Positions 51,818 to 60,212 of a DNA stretch of 64,000 nt are shown one piece after another. A model generated the notes under the pieces. It did no database searches. It saw only the letters and a program-made list of their open reading frames with translations, and was not told where the DNA came from. How positions within the stretch are numbered: the stretch's first letter is position 1; every line of letters starts with the position of its first letter. The position numbers and the translations under genes are program-made. Location of the stretch: contig NZ_CP085301.1 of NCBI RefSeq assembly GCF_020700235.1, positions 1,922,001 to 1,986,000 of the forward strand. The letters run 5' to 3'. This DNA is from Haladaptatus pallidirubidus. Its GTDB lineage: Archaea; Halobacteriota; Halobacteria; Halobacteriales; Haladaptataceae.

Positions 51818-52971
51818 TTGCAATTCAGCTTTCAACGCGCGAACCCATCGAAAGGGGGCGGATCTACACTCCTGCGCTTCGACGACGACCGAACTGCCTG
51901 TATCCTCGTCGATTCGGGTAACGGCGTTAATCTCGATACGCTTCTCGGCGCGAACGATTATTTCGATGCAATCGTCCTCACGCACGCCCACGTCGCCCTC
52001 TATCTGTCACTCGGCGACACCCTCCGCGACGGCGTGCCGATATACGCGTCACCGGCGACCGCATCGACGCTCGAAAGCGTTCTGGGAGATGGGCAGAAAA
52101 ACTACCGCCTCGGTGGAATCGAAGACGTTTTCGATGCGGTCACCGGAATCGACAACTGGGTCGCCGTCACGAGCAAAATCGAACTTCCTCCGATTTCGGC
52201 GGGCCACGTTCTGGGTGCTGCTGGCTTCGCGATTCGATTTTCCGACGGCGACGCCCGGTCAACTCCTCGGCGGTGCGATTTCCCCGGTCGAAACCGCCTC
52301 CTGTACCGTGTACGACTATGAATTCCGAAATCACCCCGCCGAGGAAACCATCGATGAATTGATCGACCAACTGAACCTGACGAACGTCATTCCGGTGCAC
52401 GCCAGTCGTCGGAGACTCAAACGATATCGAGGAAAGTACGATTCGACGTTCGTCTGGGCAAACGATGATGCCGAGGAGTACACGCTGTACGAGGGCGGCC
52501 AATGGTCCGCTCCGCCGTGGTTGAGCAAAGGTGCGGTGAGGGCGGTTCGGGCACAAGAGTGGCAGGCGAACGGGGGGTAGTCTCTTCGAGAATTTCGGTG
52601 GGCACAATTTGGATGCCGTGTCGCTCGAACGCAACGATTACGTTAACCTCAGGGCGGAGGGTATCGATGTAGAGCGATTCGACCGACGGTTCGACTCACG
52701 GCCGGCGATTCGCGAGAGTAATGATGCGGAGAGAGACGGCGGTGGAGGATGGGACGAATAGCGTCGAAACTGAGCTCTCACCCGAATCCACCGATGCCGA
52801 TTTCCGATGGAACGTCATCGACCGACTCGACGACATCAAAGCGGCAGTTTCTAGCTCGCCGGTTCGCGCGGTTTCGTGAATGCTGGCGTGAGCGTGACGC
52901 TTCTCTGCCTCCCCGGAGACTCCGACCTCAAACACGGCGACGAAGTGGAATTGCGACTAATCGACAAATAG
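51818..52971 (+). pseudogene. Collapsed MBL-fold / beta-CASP-like hydrolase gene
   Basis: Five pieces in changing frames form one gene. The first (51818 to about 52258) starts with TTG, gives FSFQRANPSKGGGSTLLRFD and VLTHAHVALYLSLG (the metal motif HxHxDH is damaged), and SAGHVLGAAGFAIRF. A deletion of probably 150-200 residues follows. The second piece, in another frame, gives ETASCTVYDYEFRNHPAEE, VIPVHASRRRLKRYRGKYD and FVWANDDAEEYTLY, ending at TAG 52580. Later pieces give HNLDAVSLERNDYVNLRAEG, WNVIDRLDDIKAAVSSSPV and FVNAGVSVTLLCLPGDSDL, ending at TAG 52971. The family is a haloarchaeal MBL-fold nuclease-like protein with a C-terminal accessory domain. It cannot make a working protein. 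Confidence 0.8.
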
Positions 52972-53064
52972 GGGTACCGATTCGTCGTTCAGCGCGCGAG
53001 AGTGACGGGCGGATTCGGATAGTCGTTCCGCCAGCGGATTCGTCGTTCTTCCCTTCTACCTCCT

Positions 53065-54639
53065 CTACATCGGGATTTCGACCAGCGTCATCTCGTCGCT
53101 TTCGACCGCTGAATTCAGGGTGTCGCCAATTTCGTCCCACGATTCCGCGCGAACCGCGTCGATACCGAAGCTTTCGGCGAATGCCACGAAATCCGGATTC
53201 GTCAGTTCAGTGCCGTAGTGTTCCTTGCGGTCTTCTTCCTGCTCTTCGGTGATGAGTCGGTATTCGGAGTCGTTGAACACGACTATCGTGTACCCACAGC
53301 CGAGTCGCGTCGCCGTCTCGATTTCCGCTGCGTTCATCAGAAATCCGCCGTCTCCAGTCGCGACCACGACGTTCGAATCGACCGCGAGGTCCGCCGAAAT
53401 CCCGCCCGGAACCGCGATTCCCATACTGGCGAGTCCGTTCGAGATGATGACCGAATTCGGCTCGTAGGTCGGGAACGCCTGTGCGATGGCCATCTTGTGA
53501 CTTCCGACGTCGGAGATGAGCACGTCCTCGTCGGCCATCGCTTCACGGAGGACAGGCATGATGTTCCGAACCGTCACTGGGTCAGATTCGTCCGGCGTGC
53601 TCGTCGTCTGTTCGACCAATGCCTCGCGCTGGTCGCGGTACCACGCATCGGGACAGGAAAATTCGACTTCGCCGAGCAGTGCGTCGAGTCCAGCGGAAAC
53701 GTCGCAGACAATTTCCACGTCCGGATTGTAATGCTCGTACACTTCGGCCGGTTCGTGGTCGAGGTGGATGATTTTCTTATCGAGGTTCGGATTCCATTTT
53801 TCCGGGTCGTGTTCCGCGATGTCGTAGCCGACGGCGAGGACGCAGTCTGCCCGCGAGAGTGCGTCCGCCGATTCGCCGTTTTCGCCCGAATCGAGCGTAA
53901 ACAACGAGTGGTCGTTCTCGTCCGAGAGTGCCCCTTTCCCCATGTAGGTTCCCGCGACCGGAACCGCGGTTTCGGACACGAACTCGCGGAGGCTGTTCGC
54001 GGAGCGCGTTCGAACCGCGCCGTTGCCCGCGATGACGAGCGGATGCTCTGCGTTTTCCAACAGTTCAGTCGCGCGCTCGACGGATTTTTGGTCGGGAGCG
54101 GGACGCCGAACTTGCTCCCGCGGTTCGAGCGGTTGGGAGTCCGTTTCCTCGCCCGCCACGTTTTCCGGAAATTCGAGGTGGGTCGCCCCGGGTTTCTCGT
54201 ATTCTGCGAGCTTGAAGGCTTTGCGAACCGATTCGTTGATGATTTCCGGGTCACTCAACTGCGCGTTCCACTTCGTCACCGACCGGTAGGTGTGGACGAT
54301 GTCGAGCGTCTGATGACTCTCCTTGTGGAGCCGTTCGAGACCGGCCTGTCCCGTGATTGCGACGAGTGGGCTTTTATCGAGATGGGCGTCGGCAACCCCG
54401 GTGAGGAGGTTCGTCGCGCCCGGCCCGAGCGTCGAGAGACAGACCCCCGCACGACCGGTCACGCGCCCATGAACGTCGGCCATAAACGCCGCGCCCTGTT
54501 CGTGGCGCACGGGAATGAACTCGATGTCGGAGTCGCGAATCGAAAACAGCACGTCTTCGAGTTCCTCGCCGGGGATGCCGAACACGTACTCGACTCCCTC
54601 GTTTTCGAGACACTCGACGAGTAAATCGGATGCTTTCAT
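53065..54639 (-). CDS. Thiamine-diphosphate enzyme, acetolactate synthase large-subunit-like
   Basis: The 524-residue protein has the three-domain layout of acetolactate synthase: N-terminal Pyr domain with YVFGIPGEELEDVLFS and catalytic Glu in RHEQGAAFMADVHGR, a central Rossmann-like domain, and the C-terminal PP domain with the ThDP motif GDGGFLMNAAEIETATRLGC and VVFNDSEYRLI. It makes acetolactate from pyruvate or a related product. No ilvN-like regulatory subunit or ilvC lies nearby, so it may be a catabolic-type enzyme or act on another 2-oxoacid. It has its own promoter and is divergent from sdhB. Confidence 0.86.
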   Translation of the reverse strand: MKASDLLVECLENEGVEYVFGIPGEELEDVLFSIRDSDIEFIPVRHEQGAAFMADVHGRVTGRAGVCLSTLGPGATNLLTGVADAHLDKSPLVAITGQAGLERLHKESHQTLDIVHTYRSVTKWNAQLSDPEIINESVRKAFKLAEYEKPGATHLEFPENVAGEETDSQPLEPREQVRRPAPDQKSVERATELLENAEHPLVIAGNGAVRTRSANSLREFVSETAVPVAGTYMGKGALSDENDHSLFTLDSGENGESADALSRADCVLAVGYDIAEHDPEKWNPNLDKKIIHLDHEPAEVYEHYNPDVEIVCDVSAGLDALLGEVEFSCPDAWYRDQREALVEQTTSTPDESDPVTVRNIMPVLREAMADEDVLISDVGSHKMAIAQAFPTYEPNSVIISNGLASMGIAVPGGISADLAVDSNVVVATGDGGFLMNAAEIETATRLGCGYTIVVFNDSEYRLITEEQEEDRKEHYGTELTNPDFVAFAESFGIDAVRAESWDEIGDTLNSAVESDEMTLVEIPM

Positions 54640-54837
54640 CGTCCGAAATACGTTGGAGGACGATTAGTTCTTGTTGGCACCTCGACCACGAGGCAGACTG
54701 TGATGGAGACCTAAGCAACTTGTTCGCGTCGTTTCCTCCCTTTGTACAGTTTCACGCTCGAAATTCGTCAAAAATGTGTATTACGGTGAAGATGTTTATT
54801 GCCGTCGAGCCCAAGATACACGCGGAAAGGGTTTCCA

Positions 54838-55752
54838 GTGAGTCACCAGGAACAGGAAACGGAGCAGTCCGAGGGACAGATGCGGGCGGAGGAACCGACG
54901 GAGGATGCGCAGGCAGAGGAGTTTCGGGCCAGTCAATCACCGCAGGAACGCCGCATGGCCGAAAAACGGCAACGACGGCGGGAAGCGCGCGAAGCCGAAA
55001 TTCGGACGGAAGAGGAGACGTCGGCCGATACGGTTCACCTCAAGGTGTTCCGGTACGACCCGGAAGTTCCCGAGAAGCAAAAGCCGCGATTCGACCACTT
55101 TCATGTCCCATACGAGCGCGGACTGACCGTTTTGGATGCGCTCATCTACGCCCGCGACACGTTCGATTCGACGTTGACGGTGCGCCACTCCTGTCGGCAG
55201 GCCATCTGCGGGAGCGACGCCGTGTTCATCAACGGTCGACAGCAACTCGCTTGCAAAACGCAGGTTACCGAACTGGACGAACCGATACAGGTCGAACCGC
55301 TTCCGCATCAGGACGTCATCAAAGACCTCGTCGTGGATATGGAACACTTTTTTGACCAGATGCACGCGATAGAGCCGTTTTTCCAGACCGACTCGCTCCC
55401 TGACGATGAACTGAAAGAACAGCGCCAGTCGCGCGAAAATCGGGAGGAAATCAAAATGGCTACGCGCTGTATCTGGTGCGGTGCTTGTATGTCCTCGTGT
55501 AATATCGCCGCGGGGGACAACCAGTACCTCGGTCCGGCGGCCATCAGCACGGCCTACCGGTTCGCCATGGACGAGCGCGAGGACGAGGCGACGACCGAAC
55601 ACCGTATCAACCTCATGGACCAAGAACACGGCGTCTGGCGCTGTCAGACCCAGTTTTCCTGTACCGAGGTGTGCCCGAAGGATATTCCCCTGACTCAGCA
55701 CATTCAGGAACTCAAGCGCGAGGCGGTGAAGCGAAACCTCAAATTTTGGTAG
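54838..55752 (+). CDS. sdhB: Succinate dehydrogenase iron-sulfur subunit, stand-alone
   Basis: The 304-residue protein has the plant-type ferredoxin site (HSCRQAICGSDAVFING and the later Cys in LACKT), with Asp in place of the third Cys as in Escherichia coli SdhB. The ferredoxin domain has CIWCGACMSSC and QTQFSCTEVCPKDIP. A charged N-terminal extension of about 60 residues is usual in haloarchaea. GTG 54838 follows AAAGG and is the likely start. No sdhA, sdhC or sdhD is adjacent, although these normally form one operon. It may replace a missing subunit elsewhere or be a second copy. Confidence 0.85.
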   Translation: MSHQEQETEQSEGQMRAEEPTEDAQAEEFRASQSPQERRMAEKRQRRREAREAEIRTEEETSADTVHLKVFRYDPEVPEKQKPRFDHFHVPYERGLTVLDALIYARDTFDSTLTVRHSCRQAICGSDAVFINGRQQLACKTQVTELDEPIQVEPLPHQDVIKDLVVDMEHFFDQMHAIEPFFQTDSLPDDELKEQRQSRENREEIKMATRCIWCGACMSSCNIAAGDNQYLGPAAISTAYRFAMDEREDEATTEHRINLMDQEHGVWRCQTQFSCTEVCPKDIPLTQHIQELKREAVKRNLKFW

Positions 55753-55797
55753 TCCGACGAAGTGAGTTTATTACCTCTTAAATCGTAGCTAACTGAT

Positions 55798-56098
55798 ATG
55801 AACGTCGAATCTCGTGGATGGGACGAACATATCGCCCGAAACTCGAAATTGTGGGCGATGGTGTTCGTCACTCTCTCGTCCGCACTGACGGGTCTTCTGT
55901 AGAGCGCCGAAGAGGCGGCATGGCTGGGAGTTCTTAGCGGGGCAGGCGTGACGCTGTATCTGTTCGCCGCCGCGAAGATGAACGAGTGGGCTTCCAGCGG
56001 AGACGACCACATCACTGCTTGTCCTGTTTATCGGCGCGAACATCACCATTGGCCTGTTCCTTGTCGCCGCTGTGAATCAGGTACTTTTCTCGCGGTGA
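55798..56098 (+). pseudogene. Three-helix membrane protein gene with TAG and a frameshift
   Basis: ATG 55798 opens ESRGWDEHIARNSKLWAMVF, then LTGLL and TAG at 55900-55902 where CAG fits. The same frame continues SAEEAAWLGVLSGAGVTLYL to GDDHI. At about 56014 the frame shifts by one base, giving LLVLFIGANITIGLFLVAAV and NQVLFSR with a natural TGA at 56098. The ancestral protein had about 100 residues and three hydrophobic helices. It follows sdhB by 45 bases, so it may have belonged to that operon. Function is unknown. Confidence 0.65.
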
Positions 56099-56131
56099 TT
56101 GGTTCAGTTTGTGTTCGTGGTGAGTGTAAAC

Positions 56132-56446
56132 TCACGGAGCGACTGTCGCCTCTCCATATAGGGGAATCGTGATCAGAAGCAGTGCGATTGTACCGAGGGA
56201 AACAGCTCCGACGACTCGCAATCGCACGTTCGAGGGATTCGAATGGATGCTGTAGCCAGCGAGAACGAGGAATGAAACTTGGAAGAGAAATTCGAGATAG
56301 GAAGCATTGAGCCCGAGAACACCCCGAAGCACCAGTATAATTGCCGAAAGAACGGTCAGAACCGTCGCTACGACCGTAGAGCGCGACGTGGGACTGCTGG
56401 ACTTGACCACAATCGCCGTCAGTGCTATATTGAGAAAAACGCGCAC
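56132..56446 (-). CDS. Small four-helix membrane protein
   Basis: The 104-residue frame codes for a hydrophobic protein with about four short helices (LNIALTAIVV, TVLTVLSAIILVLRGVLG, FLFQVSFLVLAGYS, VVGAVSLGTIALLLITIPL). The likely start is GTG 56446. Polar linkers are short and Ser/Asn-rich. Its codon usage is plausible but less GC-biased than neighbours, which may indicate transfer or weak selection. No family is recognised. Confidence 0.5.
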   Translation of the reverse strand: MRVFLNIALTAIVVKSSSPTSRSTVVATVLTVLSAIILVLRGVLGLNASYLEFLFQVSFLVLAGYSIHSNPSNVRLRVVGAVSLGTIALLLITIPLYGEATVAP

Positions 56447-57013
56447 CCCGACAAGCGCAGTCAGAAACGCAAGATGTGATCAATTCGGAAACTGCCATTC
56501 GAACATGATGAGTACTTTTTCTAACAATTTATTGCTACTTTCACATGCTAAATCTGTCGGAAGGTTGCGCCAGCGCGTTCGCACGAGGGGAGCGAAGCGA
56601 ATACCGTTTGTGCAGTCCCACGCTGGCGGGGGAGGAGCAGGGAGACTGGCGGTGGGGAGTCGTGATTTGCTACAGCACGATATAATCAAACAGGAGTAAG
56701 CGGATCACGACTCCAATGAAACCGCCCCGCACCGCGACTGCAGGCCCCACACATCCCCAACCGATTCGTTCATTCGTTGTCGCTCGTTCTCATCCCTCGC
56801 ATGCTATCAGCACAGACCTTCGGAGGTGAACTCCTCAGGCCTGTATCAGCGCACGCCATCGTAGCTCGCTGGAATTCTGTAACTCGGCTCCCAGTCTGGA
56901 TTTTGCACGCGTATTATCGCATTCAAGTCAGGTAATTGATTGGACGATACTTGTCTCGAAACAAATGACAAATGACCGAAAGGAATTACCCTGTTCCACC
57001 CAACTACTGTACG
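56447..57013. other. Long noncoding stretch upstream of cytochrome oxidase
   Basis: These 567 bases hold no convincing gene. The section 56555-56650 is G-rich and the section 56730-56860 is C/T-rich with repeated TCGTTC/CATTCGTT-like words, then GGAGGTGAACTCC, a short imperfect palindrome. Such word-rich stretches are common between haloarchaeal genes and sometimes mark mobile-element remnants. The A/T-rich stretch near 56900-56945 probably contains the coxA promoter. Confidence 0.35.
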
Positions 57014-58798
57014 ATGGCAGCGCTACCAATGGACTTGGTGCTTACCGTCCTGATGGGTGGGTTCTTACTCGCCGTTCTGTTCTTCGTCCTCCGGGTCGAA
57101 GACTGGCGGTCGTACACACCTGCGGGAGGGGGGCTGGGGCAAGTAGAAGAGCGACGCGTCGAATACGCGGAGAAACCGAGTGGAATCCTCCGCTGGCTAA
57201 CGACGGTTGATCACAAGGACATCGGCATGCTGTACGGCCTGTACGCGCTCATCGCGTTCATCTGGGCCGGACTGGGCGTCGTCCTGATGCGCGTCGAGTT
57301 AGTCGCGCCCGACATTGACCTCATGCAGGCCGGATTCTATAACGCTCTTCTCACCACACACGGCCTCACGATGCTGTTTCTGTTCACGACGCCGATGATA
57401 GCCGCGTTCGCGAACTACTTCATCCCGCTCCTCATCGGCGCGGACGACATGGCGTTCCCGCGCATCAACGCCATCGCGTTCTGGCTCCTCCCGCCCGCGG
57501 CGATTCTCATCTGGATCGGGTTTCCGCTCGCATCGATAGCGGACATCCCGGCACCGCAGACGGCGTGGACGATGTACACGCCACTCTCGGCGGAGCAGCC
57601 GAGTCCGGCGACCGACCTGATGCTCCTCGGCCTGCACCTCTCGGGCATCAGCACGACGATGGGGGCGATCAACTTCATCGCCACTATCTTCACCGAACGC
57701 GACATCGAATGGCCCGAACTCGACCTGTTTTCGTGGACGATGCTCACGCAGTCGGGGCTTATCCTGTTCGCGTTCCCGCTGCTCGGCAGTGCCCTCATCA
57801 TGCTCCTGCTCGACCGCAACTTCGGCACCACCTTCTTCGCACCGGAAGGTGGCGGCGGGCCGATTCTGTGGCAACACCTGTTCTGGTTCTTCGGCCACCC
57901 CGAGGTGTATATCATCGTCCTCCCGCCGATGGGGCTGGTCAGCCTCATTCTCCCCCGTTTCGCGGGCCGAAAATTGTTCGGCTACAAGTTCGTCGTCTAC
58001 TCGACGCTCGCCATCGGCGTCCTCTCGTTCGGCGTCTGGGCCCACCACATGTTCTCCACCGGCATCGACCCGCGGCTTCGGGTTAGTTTCATGGCGGTGT
58101 CCATGGCAATCGCGATTCCGAGCGCGGTGAAGGTGTTCAACTGGATTACGACGATGTGGAACGGCAACCTCCGGATGACCGCGCCGATGCTCTTTAGCGT
58201 CGGGTTCATTCAGAACTTCATCATCGGTGGGGTCACCGGGGTTTTTCTGGCGGCGATTCCCGTCAATTTGGTGCTTCACGACACCTACTACGTCGTGGGT
58301 CACTTCCACTTCATCGTCATGGGTGCGATCGCGGTGGCCCTGTTCGCCGGGTTCTACTACTGGTTCCCGATTTACTCCGGGAAGATGTACCAGAAAAAGC
58401 TCGCTCACTGGCATTTCTGGCTGACGATGATCGGTTCGAACGTCACCTTCTTCGCCATGATATTCCTCGGTTACGGCGGCATGCCGCGACGGTACGCGAC
58501 CTACCTCCCACAGTTCACGACGTGGCATCAGGTCGCGACCCTCGGGGCTGTTATCCTCGCGGTCGGTCAACTCATCTTCGTTTGGAACATCGTCCAGTCG
58601 TGGCTCGAAGGGCCGGTCGTCGAAGACAGCGACCCGTGGAATCTCAAAGCTGAAGGGATGGGGTCGCCCGAGTGGACGTGGTTCGAGAAGAAGCGCGAGA
58701 CGGCGCTGGCCGACGGTGGCGGGGCGGACAGTCGAGAATCCGATGCCGGTGAGCGCGATCGGAGCGAGCGCGAACGTAAACCGGAGGATGATGTCTGA
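57014..58798 (+). CDS. coxA: Cytochrome c oxidase subunit I (heme-copper oxidase, A type)
   Basis: The 594-residue protein (from ATG 57014; an in-frame ATG at 56972 would add 14 residues) has 12 core helices plus one N-terminal helix. Heme and copper ligands are present: LLTTHGLTMLFLF (low-spin heme His), FFGHPEVYIIVLPPMG (CuB His cross-linked to Tyr, and the D-channel Glu), VWAHHMFSTG (CuB His pair) and VVGHFHFIVMG (high- and low-spin heme His). The Glu in GHPEV indicates an A1-type proton channel. It reduces oxygen to water and pumps protons. Subunit II is not adjacent, so it lies elsewhere. It overlaps the next small gene by one base. Confidence 0.95.
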   Translation: MAALPMDLVLTVLMGGFLLAVLFFVLRVEDWRSYTPAGGGLGQVEERRVEYAEKPSGILRWLTTVDHKDIGMLYGLYALIAFIWAGLGVVLMRVELVAPDIDLMQAGFYNALLTTHGLTMLFLFTTPMIAAFANYFIPLLIGADDMAFPRINAIAFWLLPPAAILIWIGFPLASIADIPAPQTAWTMYTPLSAEQPSPATDLMLLGLHLSGISTTMGAINFIATIFTERDIEWPELDLFSWTMLTQSGLILFAFPLLGSALIMLLLDRNFGTTFFAPEGGGGPILWQHLFWFFGHPEVYIIVLPPMGLVSLILPRFAGRKLFGYKFVVYSTLAIGVLSFGVWAHHMFSTGIDPRLRVSFMAVSMAIAIPSAVKVFNWITTMWNGNLRMTAPMLFSVGFIQNFIIGGVTGVFLAAIPVNLVLHDTYYVVGHFHFIVMGAIAVALFAGFYYWFPIYSGKMYQKKLAHWHFWLTMIGSNVTFFAMIFLGYGGMPRRYATYLPQFTTWHQVATLGAVILAVGQLIFVWNIVQSWLEGPVVEDSDPWNLKAEGMGSPEWTWFEKKRETALADGGGADSRESDAGERDRSERERKPEDDV

Positions 58799-59034
58799 TG
58801 GCCGAGACTGAAGCGGACGCGGATTCCGACCCAATCTTCGACCGCGAAACCCTGCTCGACATTTCGGTGAACCTCGTCCCGATGTTCATCCTCCTCTTCT
58901 TCATCGTTCTGTTCGCCGTCTGGACGCCGTGGGAGGGTCAACCGTTGATTTTCGCGATGTCCCACCTGCTGACCATCATCCCCTTCGTCCTGCTCGGTCT
59001 TCTGACGTGGATTGCGGCCCACTACGTCAGATAG
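58798..59034 (+). CDS. Small two-helix membrane protein paired with coxA
   Basis: The 78-residue protein starts with the A of the coxA stop codon (TGATG), so translation is coupled. It has an acidic N-terminus and two helices: LVPMFILLFFIVLFAVWTPW and SHLLTIIPFVLLGLLTWIAA. Small hydrophobic proteins after coxA are frequent in haloarchaea and probably act as an oxidase accessory subunit. I believe it belongs to a DUF6684-like family, but that name is from memory. Confidence 0.8.
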   Translation: MAETEADADSDPIFDRETLLDISVNLVPMFILLFFIVLFAVWTPWEGQPLIFAMSHLLTIIPFVLLGLLTWIAAHYVR

Positions 59035-59075
59035 CGACTGGTGAACCGGTCGAACGCAAAATTTCGTTCGCTCTT

Positions 59076-60098
59076 TCAATCCAAATCTATCGAAATTCGT
59101 TCCCCAGTTCGCGCCGATTCGTAGGCCGCCTCGGTCAGCGCGGTCACGGCGAACGCATCGCGGGCGGTCGCCGGAGGTTCCTTGCCGCTCTCGATGCAGT
59201 CGATGAACGACCCGGCTTTGCTCTCGTGGCGTCGGTTGTCCATGAACGGAACGACGGTCGTGCTGTCTGCCTCTATCTCCGTCAGCTGGCGCGGTTCCCA
59301 CTGTCTTCCTTCGAGATAGAGCGCTCCATCGTCGTCCCAGATGTGGATGTGTTCACGCACGCAGGGCGCATCGCTGTAAACTGCAATGCTGGCAGATGCC
59401 CCACCTTCGAACTCAACGACGAGTTGCGCTCGTTCGTCCACCCGGTTTTCCTCGTCGGCGAACTTCATGTCTGCTTGCACCGAGGTCGGCTTTAGTCCGG
59501 TCGTCCACAGAACCGCGTCGATGAGGTGGCTCCCGGTGTCGTAGAGGTTGCCGCCGCCGGAGAGGTCGGGGTCGGTTCGCCACGTCTCCTCGAATCGGGA
59601 AATCCAGTTCTGCGTAATTTCGGCGCTGATGAACCGCGGCGTTAGATTCGTCTCGTCCCACCGCTCCCGCGCTCGGATGAACGCCTGATTGAGGTGTCGC
59701 TGGTAGCCGACCATCAGCAGTTGGTCTTCCTGTTCGCTTCGCTCGGCGAGCTCGCGCGCTTTCTCGCGGTCGGTCGTAAGCGGCTTGTCACAAAGGACGT
59801 GAAGCCCCTCGTCCAGCGCGGCCATCGTTTGCTCGTAGTGAAAAACGTGCGGAGTTCCGATGAGAACGGCGTCCAACTCCTCCGCGTCTAGCATCTCGGC
59901 ATAATCTTCGTACCGCGATCCTTGGCCGACGTAGAGGGTATCTCCGGCCTCGTCTCGCGGCGGTTCGCTCACGTCCGCAATCGCGACGACCGTCGAACGT
60001 GGGTCTTCTTCGAACTGTCTTCCGACTGTCGTTCCGATGTAGCCGCCACCGATAACGCCGACGCGGAGTTTTTCGGGATTTGTGGTCGTTCCTGACAT
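59076..60098 (-). CDS. Gfo/Idh/MocA family oxidoreductase
   Basis: The 340-residue protein has the N-terminal Rossmann domain with LRVGVIGGGYIGTTVGRQF and the family motif LHVLCDKPLTTD (the Lys is catalytic in most members). A C-terminal alpha/beta domain follows, with SGGGNLYDTGSHLIDAVLW holding the conserved His. It oxidises or reduces sugars or inositols with NAD(P). Substrate is unknown. ATG 60098 (MSGTTTN) is preferred; the frame upstream lacks family sequence. It converges with the coxA unit. Confidence 0.88.
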   Translation of the reverse strand: MSGTTTNPEKLRVGVIGGGYIGTTVGRQFEEDPRSTVVAIADVSEPPRDEAGDTLYVGQGSRYEDYAEMLDAEELDAVLIGTPHVFHYEQTMAALDEGLHVLCDKPLTTDREKARELAERSEQEDQLLMVGYQRHLNQAFIRARERWDETNLTPRFISAEITQNWISRFEETWRTDPDLSGGGNLYDTGSHLIDAVLWTTGLKPTSVQADMKFADEENRVDERAQLVVEFEGGASASIAVYSDAPCVREHIHIWDDDGALYLEGRQWEPRQLTEIEADSTTVVPFMDNRRHESKAGSFIDCIESGKEPPATARDAFAVTALTEAAYESARTGERISIDLD

Positions 60099-60212
60099 AA
60101 TTTTCACCGTGCGAGGACAAAAATCCGTCCAAGCGTACAGCGGGGAGGGGCTTAATTCATGCCCTCGTGGCAACCGTTACGATTCGGATGAAATTGCAAA
60201 CCGGCTCGACGT

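Noticed and set aside
53218-54624. A 468-codon frame opposite the acetolactate-synthase-like gene
   Set aside because: The frame arises from GC-rich codons of the minus-strand enzyme, which has full ThDP motifs. The plus-strand product is basic and lacks any domain.
56555-56860. Possible mobile element or RNA gene upstream of coxA
   Set aside because: Word-like repeats are present but there are no terminal inverted repeats, target duplications, transposase or stable RNA fold that I could support.
57299-58834. A 511-codon minus-strand frame opposite coxA
   Set aside because: CoxA on the plus strand keeps all heme and copper ligands. The antisense product is Arg/Glu/Asp-rich and has no hydrophobic or domain structure.
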